NCBI GenBank assembly: GCA_044433365.1
Contig: JAWXTR010000044.1
Location: 1 to 22,226, forward strand
Origin: CAMQVM01 sp044433365
GTDB taxonomy: Bacteria; Bacteroidota; Bacteroidia; Bacteroidales; Rikenellaceae
Direction of reading: 5' to 3'
Length of the DNA: 22,226 nt
Made by a program: the position numbers and the translations under genes. The notes below the pieces were generated by a model that worked only from the letters and a program-made list of their open reading frames with translations, was not told the DNA's origin and did not search any database. Below, piece after piece: positions 1-8,408 of this stretch; position 1 is the first letter of the stretch, and every line of letters begins with the position of its first letter.

Positions 1-118
1 ATTCGGGGTGTTGTTTTCAGACGTAGCAGGGCTACGTCTCTACCTGTGCGGTCTTATGTTTAAAAAAGGGGGTTGAAAACAAATCGGGGTGTTGGCGACT
101 CAGCGGTAGAGACGTAGC
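1..118. repeat. Cluster of short inverted and direct repeats
   Basis: AGACGTAGC (19-27) and GCTACGTCT (31-39) form a perfect 9-bp stem with a 3-base loop. GCTACGTCTCTACC (31-44) is also the exact reverse complement of 105-118, so two alternative hairpins share one arm. The block TCGGGGTGTTG occurs twice, near positions 3 and 83. No coding frame is supported here. Similar GTAGAGACG-type palindromes are common dispersed intergenic repeats in Bacteroidota, which is the likely explanation. The upstream neighbour is outside the window. Confidence 0.6.
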
Positions 119-132
119 TCTTAACTCAAAAA

Positions 133-184
133 TTAAAGATTTTAGACATCGTCTTAGAGGTGTTAAATCTTTAACGTTTTTCTT
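133..184 (+). terminator. Stem-loop with T-rich tail, possible terminator
   Basis: TTAAAGATTT (133-142) pairs perfectly with AAATCTTTAA (165-174). An inner AGAC/GTCT hairpin lies at 144-154, and a T-rich stretch CGTTTTTCTTTT follows. It could end a + strand gene lying before the window. The outer stem is A/T-rich, so the call is weak. Confidence 0.35.
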
Positions 185-236
185 TTACCGAATTGAAAAA
201 TTGCTTGTTTAATGGGGGTGGTAACAGATTTTGAGA

Positions 237-686
237 ATGAGCCGGAAAAGTGATGATAGTAGAAATATTGATGTAGAAGTAAATAGTATCAGAAGTCTAT
301 ACCCCAAGGAGAGCAAAAGTAGTATCTTAGATTGGGTTAATAATGGACTTTTAAAATGGGTTAATAAAGAGAAAGCTATCAAATTCTTTTCAACCCAAGA
401 GCCCAATTATCTTGCAGGCGGAAAAGAAAATGATAGCCTTTCATCTGCTACAAAGTTAATAAATGATTTTGAAAATCCAAAATTGCATAACAATAAAATT
501 GACGAGCAGTATCTTGAAAACAGCAATTTAGAAACAGACACCTCAAATAGCGAGCAAGTAATAATCGACACAGTAACACAAACAGCAACTTCTCTATCAT
601 CCCCAGTAGTTATAATCACTAACACTGAGGATATTACCAAAGAAACCCCCACTCGCAACTTTTGTGAGCAGGGGTTTGAATCTTGA
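237..686 (+). CDS. Hypothetical protein, about 149 aa
   Basis: An open frame starts at ATG 237; a TTG lies two codons earlier at 231 and an in-frame stop at 222, so it cannot extend far upstream. The product is hydrophilic and rich in Asn, Ser, Asp and Glu, with no signal peptide or membrane segment. A segment near residues 25-50 (SILDWVNNGLLKWVNKEKAI) loosely resembles the helix and wing of excisionase-type DNA-binding domains; this is only a resemblance. The C-terminal half looks disordered. I do not recognise a family. No convincing promoter box was found. It could be a real accessory gene or the remnant of a larger one. It converges on the glycoside hydrolase gene. Confidence 0.4.
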   Translation: MSRKSDDSRNIDVEVNSIRSLYPKESKSSILDWVNNGLLKWVNKEKAIKFFSTQEPNYLAGGKENDSLSSATKLINDFENPKLHNNKIDEQYLENSNLETDTSNSEQVIIDTVTQTATSLSSPVVIITNTEDITKETPTRNFCEQGFES

Positions 687-695
687 TTTTTGATT

Positions 696-713
696 GAGGA
701 TTATCCTCTTTTT
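696..713 (+). terminator. Short hairpin plus T5, weak terminator
   Basis: GAGGA (696-700), loop TTA and TCCTC (704-708) are followed by TTTTT (709-713), ten bases after the stop of the small hypothetical gene. The stem is only 5 bp. On the minus strand no T-run follows, so it would serve only the + strand gene. Confidence 0.35.
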
Positions 714-731
714 CGAAAGTTATAAAAATTA

Positions 732-3038
732 CTACTTCATAACCTTAATCATAAGAACATCATTAGGTTTTACTGATAGGGTAGAGCTTAGAGGCTTCAT
801 TGTAAACATATCAGTAACAGATTTAACCTTTTCGCCACTGCTATTTTTAACCGTTAATGTAGCTGTATCTTTGCCGACATTAATAATATTTACAACATAT
901 CCTCCATCGCCATCTAGTGATGGTATCATACGCCAAACACACCCTTTATGACCGTTAGCGTTTACTTCTGTAAAGCTAAGCTCGGGTGATGAACCTTTCT
1001 GGCTTAGTACCTCCAATCCTTTACTAATATATTGCGCTGCTGAGGCAACTCTGTATATCTTACCGTTCGACTCTTTTAGTTGCTGCGTGCGTGACTCGCC
1101 ATATTCATTTAGTTTCAGACTTAGGTTGTCGATAACAACAGTACCACCATTATCGAGATACTTTTGGAGAGCTTTAAACTCACTATCTTTTACAAAAGTA
1201 GACTTGCGAACTAAGATTACATCCCACGATTTATTATCTTGGCTATTAATAATGTTTTCAGTGGCAAATCCCATAGCATTTCCCTCAAAAAATAGTGGCT
1301 CATATAGTTCAGAGAGTGCGTGCATATAGTTAACATCGTTAATAGATGTCGTTTCAGAGTAGAAAATACGCATAGGACGAGAGAGCGACTGTAGTTCAGC
1401 CATCTCAAATCCAAAAGAGTTTATATCCATATATGTTTTAGCCACCTCATTTGTAACACGAGGTTGTTGGATAACCGATGCAACATACGATTTTGGCATT
1501 GAGTTATCGGTATACTCCGTACTTCCAGCCTGCAAAGCTTTAGGAATAGCTCCACTATCCTCACGAGGCCAAAACCATGTGTAACTAATTGTCATACCTT
1601 GTAATGTTGCCAACCAATATGCAGCACGTGTATACTCTTTAGTCATGTAAATATCACGATACAGAGAGGTTGAAAGGTAGTGAGATTCTGTGTTTATATT
1701 AGCCATATTTGGCTTAACCGACTCCATAAAATCATAGCCCATACCAATATCGCCCCAATTAAAATTAAAATGTGCTTCCCATGGTTCAGCATACTTATTG
1801 CGGATTAATCGACCTGTTGCCTTTGCATCATTCCCTATAATATCGGACATTAGTGTAAGCTGTTCGAAGTCGAGACCATGATCACGAGTATTACCTTCAA
1901 ATAGATGAGGCATTACTTTAATATGCGTTTTAGCCTCAGGGTCGTGCTCTTTTATGATTTTATTAAGGAATGTAAACCACTCAATTACACGCTCTTGATT
2001 AAAACGCATAATATCGTAGCCTATTGGTTGTCCTACATAATCTTTATCAAACGGAATCTCTACATCGACATCGGCAAACGATTTGAAATTGGTATTCCAT
2101 AGTTTGTTAAGTCGAGATATATTTTTATGCTTATTCTCTAGCCATACTCTAAATTTAGCCATTGTGTGTTTAGAGAAAACTCCTGTTGCCCACACATCTT
2201 TTTCAGTAAACCAGTGAGGTTCGTTTGATAACATATAGCCTTGATCTGCCGAACGTCTATCCTTGATATATGGAATAACTTTTTCGGCTGTTTTTACCCA
2301 CATTTCTCGAATCAGAGGGTTGTCTATATCATAAGGTACAAATCTACGACTACCCGTAGTTACCTCTGGGTCAATATCTTTTACCCATTTTGGAGGAGTG
2401 TGGTTAACAAATACAAAACCAGAGTTACCCTCTTGTTTATTTACGATACTATTTATTGTCTCTTGTGTTAAATCGCCATCTTTATTGGCAACTAAATCTA
2501 TTCCCAGCGGAATCCTATCCATTAAACCAGTATACTCATTAGAGGTGCCCTCTGGTACACGATTAAAATGGTTGAAGTAGACAGGGCGTCCATTACTAAT
2601 AAATTGACCATTAGTGTCGAGTTTAATGGAAGTCCAATCTATTTCGGGCACATCTCTACGCACTACATCACCTGAAATTACAGCAGTAATTTCAGAAATT
2701 GCGCTATCTAACATCTTTTCAACCTCACTACGTTCGAATTCAGGTAGTTCATTTGCATAACGCTCTGCATCAGCTTTAAACGATTCCCACATCGAGTATT
2801 GATATGTATTAAGTTTGATATTGTCGGCATCCCATGCAGCAAATTTCAAGAATAGTTTTGCCATAAAAACGGCACACTCTTCACGATTAGTGTCTAAATT
2901 CTTTTGCTGCGCTGTTTTGATTAAATTCTCTAGTTGTGTAATCTTTTTATTACACGATTGTTCGGTGTCACAAGCTGTTACAGCTGCTAACATTGTGGCT
3001 GAAAGTGAGCAGGCAAGTAGTAATTTTTTAAATTTCAT
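732..3038 (-). CDS. Lipoprotein glycoside hydrolase, beta-galactosidase-like (GH42-type, clan A)
   Basis: This 768-residue protein has a lipoprotein signal peptide: a hydrophobic run at 6-19, a lipobox ending VTAC and lipidation at Cys23. Residues 30-130 look helical. A TIM-barrel-like core follows from about 135. SNEPHW places Glu273 as the candidate acid/base, and NINTES places Glu451 as the candidate nucleophile, as in clan-A retaining glycosidases. FWPRED (489-494) and a region from about 555 resemble the Rossmann-like domain that follows the barrel in GH42-type enzymes, and a small beta domain ends the protein. It probably cleaves beta-linked sugars at the cell envelope; the substrate cannot be read from the sequence. 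No susC/susD pair, sugar regulator or other glycosidase lies next to it. GH family assignment is tentative and another clan-A family is possible. Confidence 0.68.
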   Translation of the reverse strand: MKFKKLLLACSLSATMLAAVTACDTEQSCNKKITQLENLIKTAQQKNLDTNREECAVFMAKLFLKFAAWDADNIKLNTYQYSMWESFKADAERYANELPEFERSEVEKMLDSAISEITAVISGDVVRRDVPEIDWTSIKLDTNGQFISNGRPVYFNHFNRVPEGTSNEYTGLMDRIPLGIDLVANKDGDLTQETINSIVNKQEGNSGFVFVNHTPPKWVKDIDPEVTTGSRRFVPYDIDNPLIREMWVKTAEKVIPYIKDRRSADQGYMLSNEPHWFTEKDVWATGVFSKHTMAKFRVWLENKHKNISRLNKLWNTNFKSFADVDVEIPFDKDYVGQPIGYDIMRFNQERVIEWFTFLNKIIKEHDPEAKTHIKVMPHLFEGNTRDHGLDFEQLTLMSDIIGNDAKATGRLIRNKYAEPWEAHFNFNWGDIGMGYDFMESVKPNMANINTESHYLSTSLYRDIYMTKEYTRAAYWLATLQGMTISYTWFWPREDSGAIPKALQAGSTEYTDNSMPKSYVASVIQQPRVTNEVAKTYMDINSFGFEMAELQSLSRPMRIFYSETTSINDVNYMHALSELYEPLFFEGNAMGFATENIINSQDNKSWDVILVRKSTFVKDSEFKALQKYLDNGGTVVIDNLSLKLNEYGESRTQQLKESNGKIYRVASAAQYISKGLEVLSQKGSSPELSFTEVNANGHKGCVWRMIPSLDGDGGYVVNIINVGKDTATLTVKNSSGEKVKSVTDMFTMKPLSSTLSVKPNDVLMIKVMK

Positions 3039-3104
3039 AATTTTTTATTTTAGTGACTATTTGGGGAAATGCAACTGTTGACTGTTGTCTGTTAATTTTA
3101 AATA

Positions 3105-3135
3105 CAAAATTAATGAATTATCTATAAAATACAAA
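3105..3135 (-). promoter_or_regulatory. Promoter of the glycoside hydrolase gene
   Basis: On the minus strand TTTG (3132-3135) and TAATTTTG (3105-3112) are separated by 19 bases. This fits the Bacteroidota -33/-7 pattern TTTG / TAnnTTTG. It lies about 65 bases upstream of the ATG, so the gene has its own promoter and does not depend on the CoA-transferase transcript. Confidence 0.6.
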
Positions 3136-3153
3136 AAAAATAACAAATAATAA

Positions 3154-3217
3154 GCTAATATTAAAATAAAACTGAGAAATATTAAGAAAAAAGTCTATTT
3201 TCCTAATATTTCCCAGT
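3154..3217 (-). terminator. Strong terminator after the CoA-transferase gene
   Basis: On the minus strand a 20-bp stem (3217-3198 with 3190-3171; two G.T pairs, otherwise Watson-Crick) with a 7-base loop is followed by the T-rich run TTTTATTTTAATATT. It lies about 35 bases after the stop codon and separates this gene from the downstream glycoside hydrolase. Confidence 0.75.
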
Positions 3218-3243
3218 ATTTATATTATGAGAATTATCTCTAA

Positions 3244-3259
3244 AGGGAACTTCTAAAAT
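3244..3259 (-). repeat. Half copy of the 39-bp family at a stop codon
   Basis: AGGGAACTTCTAAAAT on the + strand matches one arm of the AGGGGAGTTC...GAAGTTCCCT family described at 12931-12969. The TAG stop codon of the CoA-transferase gene lies inside it. Confidence 0.5.
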
Positions 3260-4734
3260 TTAGTATTACTCATATCACCCGAAGCTGCAAATTCTGTGTG
3301 AAATGCAAACACTTTTTCTAGGTTGTGAGGTGTATGACCTGCATTAGCAAGCGATAAGTACTCACGAAGAAGAGGTTTGTAGGTTGGGTGAACACAATTT
3401 TCGATAATTGCCTCAGCTCTCTCGATTGGAGATTTTCCACGTAAATCGGCAACACCTTGCTCAGTAATAATCACGTTAACAGAGTGTTCGCTATGGTCTT
3501 GGTGCGATACCATTGGTACGATAGCACTGATTTTACCGCCTTTAGCAACAGATGGACAGGTAAATATCGATAGGTAAGAGTTACGAGCGAAGTCGCCACT
3601 ACCACCAATACCGTTCATCATTTTACTACCTAACACGTGAGTACTATTTACATTACCGTAGATGTCAGCCTCAAGAGCAGTGTTGATAGTGATAAGTGCT
3701 AGACGACGAACTAGACCAGGATTATTTGAAAGCTCACTAGGACGAAGCACCAATTTATCTTTATAAAAATCCATATTTTCGTAAAGTTCACTCATAACCT
3801 CATCGCTAAGAGTTAGTGAGCAACCACTTGCAAACTTACAACGTCCCTCTTTCATAAGCCCAATAACCGAGTCTTGAATAACCTCTGTATACATCTCAAA
3901 AGCAGGAATTTCTGGGTTTTTACCAAGGCAACCCAATACTGCATTTGCAATATTACCAACACCCGATTGGATAGGTACAAACTGTGCAGGAATACGACCA
4001 GCTTTTAGCTCAGCAGTAAGGAAATCAGATACATTTTCTCCAATTTTTTGAGTTGTAGCATCAACAGGAGAGAAAGGCTTAACACCGTCAGAAAGATTAG
4101 TCTCAACAATACCTATAACCTTAGCAGGATCAACTTTTAGTGTAGTTCTACCAATTCTATCAGATGGAGAGTAGATAGGAATTTCACGACGACAAGGAGG
4201 GTCGCAAGGTTGGAAAATATCGTGAACACCTTTTAGTGCTTTTGAAGCAAAACTATTGCGTTCGATAATAATTTTATCAGCAAGTTCAACTACAGTTGGT
4301 GAGATACCAACACCTGTAGTAAGTGTTAGTTCGCCATCTTCTGTAATGTCTACAACCTCGATAATAGCAACGTCAACTTTGCCTAAAAAGCCATATCTAA
4401 GTTCTTGAGCAATAGACGAAAGGTGCATATCAAAATATTGTGTTTCGTGTGCGTTTAAAGATGCACGCATATCAGAAGTAGATTGATAAGGAGCACGGAA
4501 TTTAACCGCTTTTGCTCTTGCTAAAGCACCATCAGTGTAGTCGTTAGTAGATGCACCTGTAAAGATACCAACTTTAAAAGGATTACCAGCTTCATGTTCT
4601 TTTTCAGCACGCTCAGCTAGTGCTTTTGTAACTGCTTTAGGACTTCCAGCAGCAGTAAAACCACTTAAACCAAGGTTGTCATCGTGGTTGATGTAAGTAG
4701 CAGCCTCTTGGGCTGTCATAATTTTGTACGACAT
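3253..4734 (-). CDS. Acetyl-CoA hydrolase/transferase family protein (acetate/succinate/propionate CoA-transferase type)
   Basis: The 493-residue product belongs to the Cat1/ScpC/AarC-like class I CoA-transferases, whose members are about 490-540 residues. It has the N-terminal half with GVGIS (141-145), the SGVGNIANAV segment (257-266), EMYTEVIQD with Glu284 as the likely catalytic glutamate that forms the glutamyl-CoA thioester, the GIGGSGDFARN loop (375-385), and the C-terminal EQGVADLRG...NCVHP signature (425-450). Such enzymes move CoA between acetate, succinate and propionate during anaerobic fermentation in the cytoplasm; which acids are used here is not visible. It stands alone, with a promoter box upstream and a strong terminator downstream. 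The family call is firm and the substrate is inferred. Confidence 0.9.
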   Translation of the reverse strand: MSYKIMTAQEAATYINHDDNLGLSGFTAAGSPKAVTKALAERAEKEHEAGNPFKVGIFTGASTNDYTDGALARAKAVKFRAPYQSTSDMRASLNAHETQYFDMHLSSIAQELRYGFLGKVDVAIIEVVDITEDGELTLTTGVGISPTVVELADKIIIERNSFASKALKGVHDIFQPCDPPCRREIPIYSPSDRIGRTTLKVDPAKVIGIVETNLSDGVKPFSPVDATTQKIGENVSDFLTAELKAGRIPAQFVPIQSGVGNIANAVLGCLGKNPEIPAFEMYTEVIQDSVIGLMKEGRCKFASGCSLTLSDEVMSELYENMDFYKDKLVLRPSELSNNPGLVRRLALITINTALEADIYGNVNSTHVLGSKMMNGIGGSGDFARNSYLSIFTCPSVAKGGKISAIVPMVSHQDHSEHSVNVIITEQGVADLRGKSPIERAEAIIENCVHPTYKPLLREYLSLANAGHTPHNLEKVFAFHTEFAASGDMSNTKF

Positions 4735-4785
4735 AATTTTGTAAATTATAATATTGTTCTTATTTTATTTATCAATTTTGCACCG

Positions 4786-4793
4786 CAAATATA
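4786..4793 (-). promoter_or_regulatory. -7 box of the CoA-transferase gene
   Basis: TATATTTG on the minus strand matches TAnnTTTG, about 50 bases before the ATG. No good TTTG lies at the expected upstream spacing, so the promoter is only half supported. Confidence 0.4.
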
Positions 4794-4895
4794 CACTATT
4801 TTTTTGTGTAATCATAATAAAATTATCACAAATTTTAGCAAAAATTTCATCTAAAAAGATAAATGTACAAATAATAGTTGTAAAATGGCAAAATA

Positions 4896-4926
4896 ATTGC
4901 TAAAATTCTACTAAAATATAAATTTG
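4896..4926 (+). promoter_or_regulatory. Candidate promoter of the EamA permease gene
   Basis: ATTG (4896-4899), 19 bases, then TAAATTTG (4919-4926) fits the Bacteroidota promoter pattern with one change in the -33 box. The 5' leader would be about 70 bases. The 271-base gap between the two divergent genes is otherwise AT-rich and featureless. Confidence 0.45.
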
Positions 4927-5005
4927 ATACTTTATGTAAAAATAACAAACAGACACAAATAATAGAACAAATAAAAATTCACCATTTATCATTGACAATT
5001 TTTAT

Positions 5006-5920
5006 ATGAAATTAAAATACCATTTATCCCTATTATTAGCAAATATAGCTTTTGGGGCAAACTATTCATTTACAGATGCTTTAGTAGAGAGTCCATTAGG
5101 AGTTAATGGGCTATATTTTTTGCGTACAATAACGCTATTTCTTATTTTTACACCATTGATGTTTGTTAAGGGTGAGTCAAAGATTGAGATAAAAGATATT
5201 TGGCGAATATTGATAATAACACTACTACTTGTAGTGGGTAGAATGTATCTTCTACTTTACGGAATTAAACATACAACCCCAATAGATGGGTCGATAATCA
5301 ACACTTTAAGTCCTGTAGCAATGATTATCACAACTTCATTGCTTTTTCATAAGCATATTAATCGACATACAATTGTTGGTGCAATTTTAGCACTATTTGG
5401 GGCTATTGTTTTGATAATGAATAGCGAAAAAAGCGGTGGAAATTCACAAATTATTGCAGGACACAATATAGGTAATATTGCAATATTTACTGCGATGATA
5501 CTATCAGTTTTTAATACAATATGGGTAAAAGGGCTATATTTTAAATATAGTAGAAACACCATTCTTGGGTGGGCGTATTTTTTGGGAATATTGTTTGTGA
5601 TTCCTCTATTTTTGAATGATTTTGTAAGTGTCAATTTTCATCAAATCACAAGCAAAGAGTGGTTGCAACTAGCAATATATCTGCTTTTTGGCACTATTTC
5701 AGCAACATTTCTACTATACTACAGTCTCAGTGGACTATCAGCCACTACAACGTCGATTTACATCTATATCCAACCCGTAGTTGCCACTCTTATGGCGGTT
5801 GTAGTACAGCAAGATAAACTATCACTAACTACTATTATCTCTTCTATTTTAATTTTTGTGGGTGTGGGTGTAATTCTTTATAAAAAAAGGAATTGTAATT
5901 ATCGAAGGAGGTGTAGCTAA
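5006..5920 (+). CDS. EamA/DMT-family inner-membrane transporter
   Basis: The 304-residue protein is almost entirely hydrophobic, with about ten predicted membrane segments in two repeats. This is the usual size and layout of drug/metabolite transporter (EamA, RhaT-like) permeases. The conserved Pro-rich turn TLSPVAMII follows segment 3, and the second repeat contains the equivalent YIYIQPVVATLMAVV near residues 252-266. It probably exports or imports a small metabolite across the cytoplasmic membrane; the substrate is unknown and neighbours give no hint. The C-terminus is short and basic (KKRNCNYRRRC). The stop lies four bases from the stop of the opposing gene. Confidence 0.85.
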   Translation: MKLKYHLSLLLANIAFGANYSFTDALVESPLGVNGLYFLRTITLFLIFTPLMFVKGESKIEIKDIWRILIITLLLVVGRMYLLLYGIKHTTPIDGSIINTLSPVAMIITTSLLFHKHINRHTIVGAILALFGAIVLIMNSEKSGGNSQIIAGHNIGNIAIFTAMILSVFNTIWVKGLYFKYSRNTILGWAYFLGILFVIPLFLNDFVSVNFHQITSKEWLQLAIYLLFGTISATFLLYYSLSGLSATTTSIYIYIQPVVATLMAVVVQQDKLSLTTIISSILIFVGVGVILYKKRNCNYRRRCS

Positions 5921-5924
5921 GCCT

Positions 5925-6557
5925 TTAGTACATTAAATCAGAAACTTTGCTTTTTTTCTTTCCTTTCTCATCTCTTTTTGCCTGTTTTTGTAGCTGTTTT
6001 TGAATATTAATAGAATTTGCTGGAAGATCGGTGTTAATTGTATAATTATACACATCATACGACTCATCGATAGTTTTAACCAGTGCTTGCGAAGTATTAC
6101 CTGTTGTAGAGCTTACTCCCACACGTTTTGCATACAACTCGAAGTGATATCTATCTAAATTGTATTGTATTTTATTTAGGTTTGCCGAATTTGTCTCCAA
6201 TATATCAAAACCATTCTCCAACGCATAGGTTAACATTTGGTGATATGTGTCGGGATTGTAATACAATACATTTATATATGCTATACCTTTGTCGCCCAGT
6301 TGAATTGTAATTATATAATCATCAATATGTGGTTTCATATCTGCTGTTGTGCCAGCTAAAGCTCCCAATACATTTGCTGTTACTTGAAGTCCATTTGATT
6401 TTTTAAGTACATATTGGTTGTCTAATTTGTCGTACTTAAATTTTGCATCCAATAGCTCTTCTTCTGATAATGACAATAATTTCTGATATGGAAATTCCGT
6501 TTGAGCGAAAGTAGTTAATGATAAAATTGCGAATAAAATAGGTAATAAATTTTTCAT
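5925..6557 (-). CDS. Secreted hypothetical protein, 210 aa
   Basis: A clear signal peptide (MKNLLPILFAILSLTTFAQ) with a likely cut after Ala-Gln near residues 18-19 sends it to the periplasm or beyond; there is no lipobox Cys. The mature part alternates short polar and hydrophobic stretches typical of a soluble alpha/beta fold (for example DDYIITIQLGDKGIAYINV near 80-98). The C-terminal 25 residues are Lys/Arg/Gln-rich (KQLQKQAKRDEKGKKKSK). I do not recognise the family. It converges tightly with the EamA gene, and no terminator hairpin was seen between them. A TACATTTG box lies upstream. Confidence 0.7.
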   Translation of the reverse strand: MKNLLPILFAILSLTTFAQTEFPYQKLLSLSEEELLDAKFKYDKLDNQYVLKKSNGLQVTANVLGALAGTTADMKPHIDDYIITIQLGDKGIAYINVLYYNPDTYHQMLTYALENGFDILETNSANLNKIQYNLDRYHFELYAKRVGVSSTTGNTSQALVKTIDESYDVYNYTINTDLPANSINIQKQLQKQAKRDEKGKKKSKVSDLMY

Positions 6558-6642
6558 TATGTAGTAGTTTTAAATATTATTAAATTTATTTTCAATAATG
6601 TATAGTATTTAAATTTTTACTATAGATTCATATATCTTGACA

Positions 6643-6674
6643 CAAATGTAAAACAAATATTCTATTACTGCAAT
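6643..6674 (-). promoter_or_regulatory. Candidate promoter of the 210-aa secreted protein gene
   Basis: On the minus strand ATTG (6671-6674), 20 bases, then TACATTTG (6643-6650). The -7 box matches TAnnTTTG fully and the -33 box matches in three of four bases. It lies about 85 bases upstream of the ATG. Confidence 0.45.
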
Positions 6675-6771
6675 TATTTTACAAAAAATTATCAATTATT
6701 AAAAAAGGTGATTTGTGAAATTTAAGTTCACAAACCACCTAAAGACTAATAAAATTAGAGTAAAATATTTT

Positions 6772-6799
6772 AGGGAACTTAAAATTTTAAAAGTTTCCT
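6772..6799. repeat. Hairpin related to the 39-bp family
   Basis: AGGGAACTT and AAGTTTCCT form nearly perfect arms around AAAATTTTAA. The outer bases match the 39-bp family, but the centre is different. It sits six bases before the 167-bp element copy. It might also help end transcription after metK. Confidence 0.45.
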
Positions 6800-6804
6800 T
6801 ATAT

Positions 6805-6971
6805 TAAGTAGTGTAAAACAATTATTGCCATATTCTTAATAGCACTCTTGGAGCGATATTTTTCACTATTAAATCTCAATATAGAACCACTATATTTTCG
6901 ATTCAATAGCAAAAAATCTCATCTCCAATAGCACTTTTAAAAATACACCAATAATTATTTTACCCTACTTA
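6805..6971 (-). repeat. 167-bp palindromic element, copy A
   Basis: The element runs from TAAGTAG to CTACTTA and folds on itself along its whole length around a central AATATAG/CTATATT stem with a 5-base loop. It is the exact reverse complement, base for base, of 15902-16068. It starts 13 bases after the metK stop, so a metK transcript running on would contain it in the orientation that gives G.U pairs. It has no open frame. MITE-like mobility is inferred from the identical copies and inverted ends; no transposase is present. Confidence 0.85.
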
Positions 6972-6983
6972 TTAAGATTAATT

Positions 6984-8267
6984 CTATAGACTAAACTCAG
7001 CCTTAATAGCCTCAACCATATCAAGACGTTCCCAGCCAAAGAAAGTCACCTCTTTTTCTGTCTCTTTGCCATCTACTACAACCTTTACATTTTCGCTATA
7101 GCTATCACGTCCGAAGTGTCCGTAAGATGCTGTAGGTAGGAAAATAGGGTTTGTAAGCTCAAAACGACGAACAATCTGGTAAGGACGCATATCGAAAAGT
7201 TTTTCGATTTTTGCTGCAACTTCGGCATCAGTAAAGTTTACTTTACTTTTGCCACAAGTGTTGATATATAGGCTAACTGGACGTGCTACACCAATTGCAT
7301 AGGCAACTTGAACAAGAACTTCGTCAGAAATACCTGCTGCAACCATATTTTTTGCGATATGGCGAGCTGCATAAGCTGCACTTCTATCCACTTTAGAGCT
7401 ATCTTTTCCCGAAAATGCTCCACCACCGTGACCACCTTTACCACCGTAAGTGTCGACAATAATTTTACGACCCGTAAGACCTGTATCTCCATGTGGTCCA
7501 CCGATAATAAATTTACCAGTTGGGTTTACATGTAAAATGTAATCATCATGCACTAATGAAAGAAGCTTTGTATTGCCATTTTTAATCAAATACTCTTTAA
7601 CTTTTGGCATAAGGATGTTTAAAACATCGTTTTTGATAGCTTCACCCATCTCAACCTCAGCTTTTTTACTATCTTCACCAACGATAAATTCATCGTGTTG
7701 AGTAGACACTACAATAGTGTGAATACGCTCTGGATAGCCATTATCATTATACTCAACAGTTACTTGGCTTTTAGAATCTGGACGAAGGTAGGTCATCTCT
7801 TTACCCTCACGACGAATATCGGCAAGAACTCTAAGAATAATATGCGAAAGCATTAGCGATGCTGGCATAAGCTCTTTAGTTTCGTTTGAAGCGTAGCCAA
7901 ACATAATACCTTGGTCACCTGCGCCTTGCTCCTCTTTCGATTCTCTTACAACGCCTTGATTAATGTCGGGTGATTGCTCATGAATAGCTGAAAGTACACC
8001 GCAAGAGTTGCCTTCAAACATATAATCTGCATTATTATAGCCAATACGGTTGATAACGCCACGTGTAACAGTTTGAACATCGACATAAGCCGACGATTTA
8101 ACCTCACCACTAACTACTACAAGACCTGTAGTACAAAGAACTTCGCAAGCAACTTTTGAAGCTGCATCATGACGAAGAAATTCATCTAATATGGCATCTG
8201 AAACTTGGTCGGAAATTTTATCAGGATGCCCCTCTGATACCGACTCTGATGTGAATAAATAGCTCAT
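6984..8267 (-). CDS. metK: S-adenosylmethionine synthetase (methionine adenosyltransferase)
   Basis: The 427-residue enzyme makes S-adenosylmethionine from methionine and ATP in the cytoplasm. The three-domain MetK fold is evident: the N-terminal SESVSEGHPDK (7-17) carries the ATP-site His14 and Asp16, GAGDQGIMFGY (115-125) is the first signature hexapeptide, and GGKGGHGGGAFSGKD (275-289) is the glycine-rich P-loop-like second signature. DPTK-type lysines follow in SGKDSSKVDRS. The length is normal for Bacteroidales MetK, which is longer than the E. coli enzyme. It is preceded by its own promoter and a leader of about 135 bases with a candidate SAM-sensing RNA, and is followed at once by a 167-bp repeat. 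No methionine-pathway gene adjoins it. Confidence 0.97.
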   Translation of the reverse strand: MSYLFTSESVSEGHPDKISDQVSDAILDEFLRHDAASKVACEVLCTTGLVVVSGEVKSSAYVDVQTVTRGVINRIGYNNADYMFEGNSCGVLSAIHEQSPDINQGVVRESKEEQGAGDQGIMFGYASNETKELMPASLMLSHIILRVLADIRREGKEMTYLRPDSKSQVTVEYNDNGYPERIHTIVVSTQHDEFIVGEDSKKAEVEMGEAIKNDVLNILMPKVKEYLIKNGNTKLLSLVHDDYILHVNPTGKFIIGGPHGDTGLTGRKIIVDTYGGKGGHGGGAFSGKDSSKVDRSAAYAARHIAKNMVAAGISDEVLVQVAYAIGVARPVSLYINTCGKSKVNFTDAEVAAKIEKLFDMRPYQIVRRFELTNPIFLPTASYGHFGRDSYSENVKVVVDGKETEKEVTFFGWERLDMVEAIKAEFSL

Positions 8268-8300
8268 TGCTAAAAATTTTAAATATTTTTAAAAACAAAT

Positions 8301-8404
8301 GAGGGAATCACTGCGAAACGCAATACTAGGAACTTAAAATAGATTCTAAACCGAGTTTAGCATTTTTTTAACGTGGTTGCAATCGCACAAATCCCTCCAC
8401 AAAG
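8301..8404 (-). ncRNA. Candidate SAM-I-like riboswitch in the metK leader
   Basis: Downstream of the metK promoter, the minus strand shows in order GTGGAGGGA (8400-8392), GCAACC (8380-8375) and TGCTAA (8362-8357). These are the order and sequences of the S-box (SAM-I) core. GTGG (8400-8397) can pair with CCAC (8376-8373). CTAAAC/GTTTAG (8360-8346) forms a hairpin, and TGCG/CGCA (8322-8312) another. GAGGGA in the core is complementary to TCCCTC at 8306-8301, which could be a switching partner. The usual long P2b arm is missing, so this would be a shortened variant. Its place ahead of metK fits feedback by SAM. The motif match is visible; binding is inferred. Confidence 0.55.
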
Positions 8405-8408
8405 TGCG

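Larger units (their letters stand above)
6558..6983. other. 426-base intergenic region
   Basis: This gap between two minus-strand genes holds a candidate promoter (6643-6674), a hairpin related to the 39-bp family (6772-6799) and one full copy of the 167-bp element (6805-6971). The remaining AT-rich bases show no open frame or RNA gene that I can support. Confidence 0.7.

Noticed and set aside
1905..2580. Several + strand open frames inside the glycoside hydrolase
   Set aside because: They are shadows of a long coding frame with recognisable catalytic motifs and have no family features.
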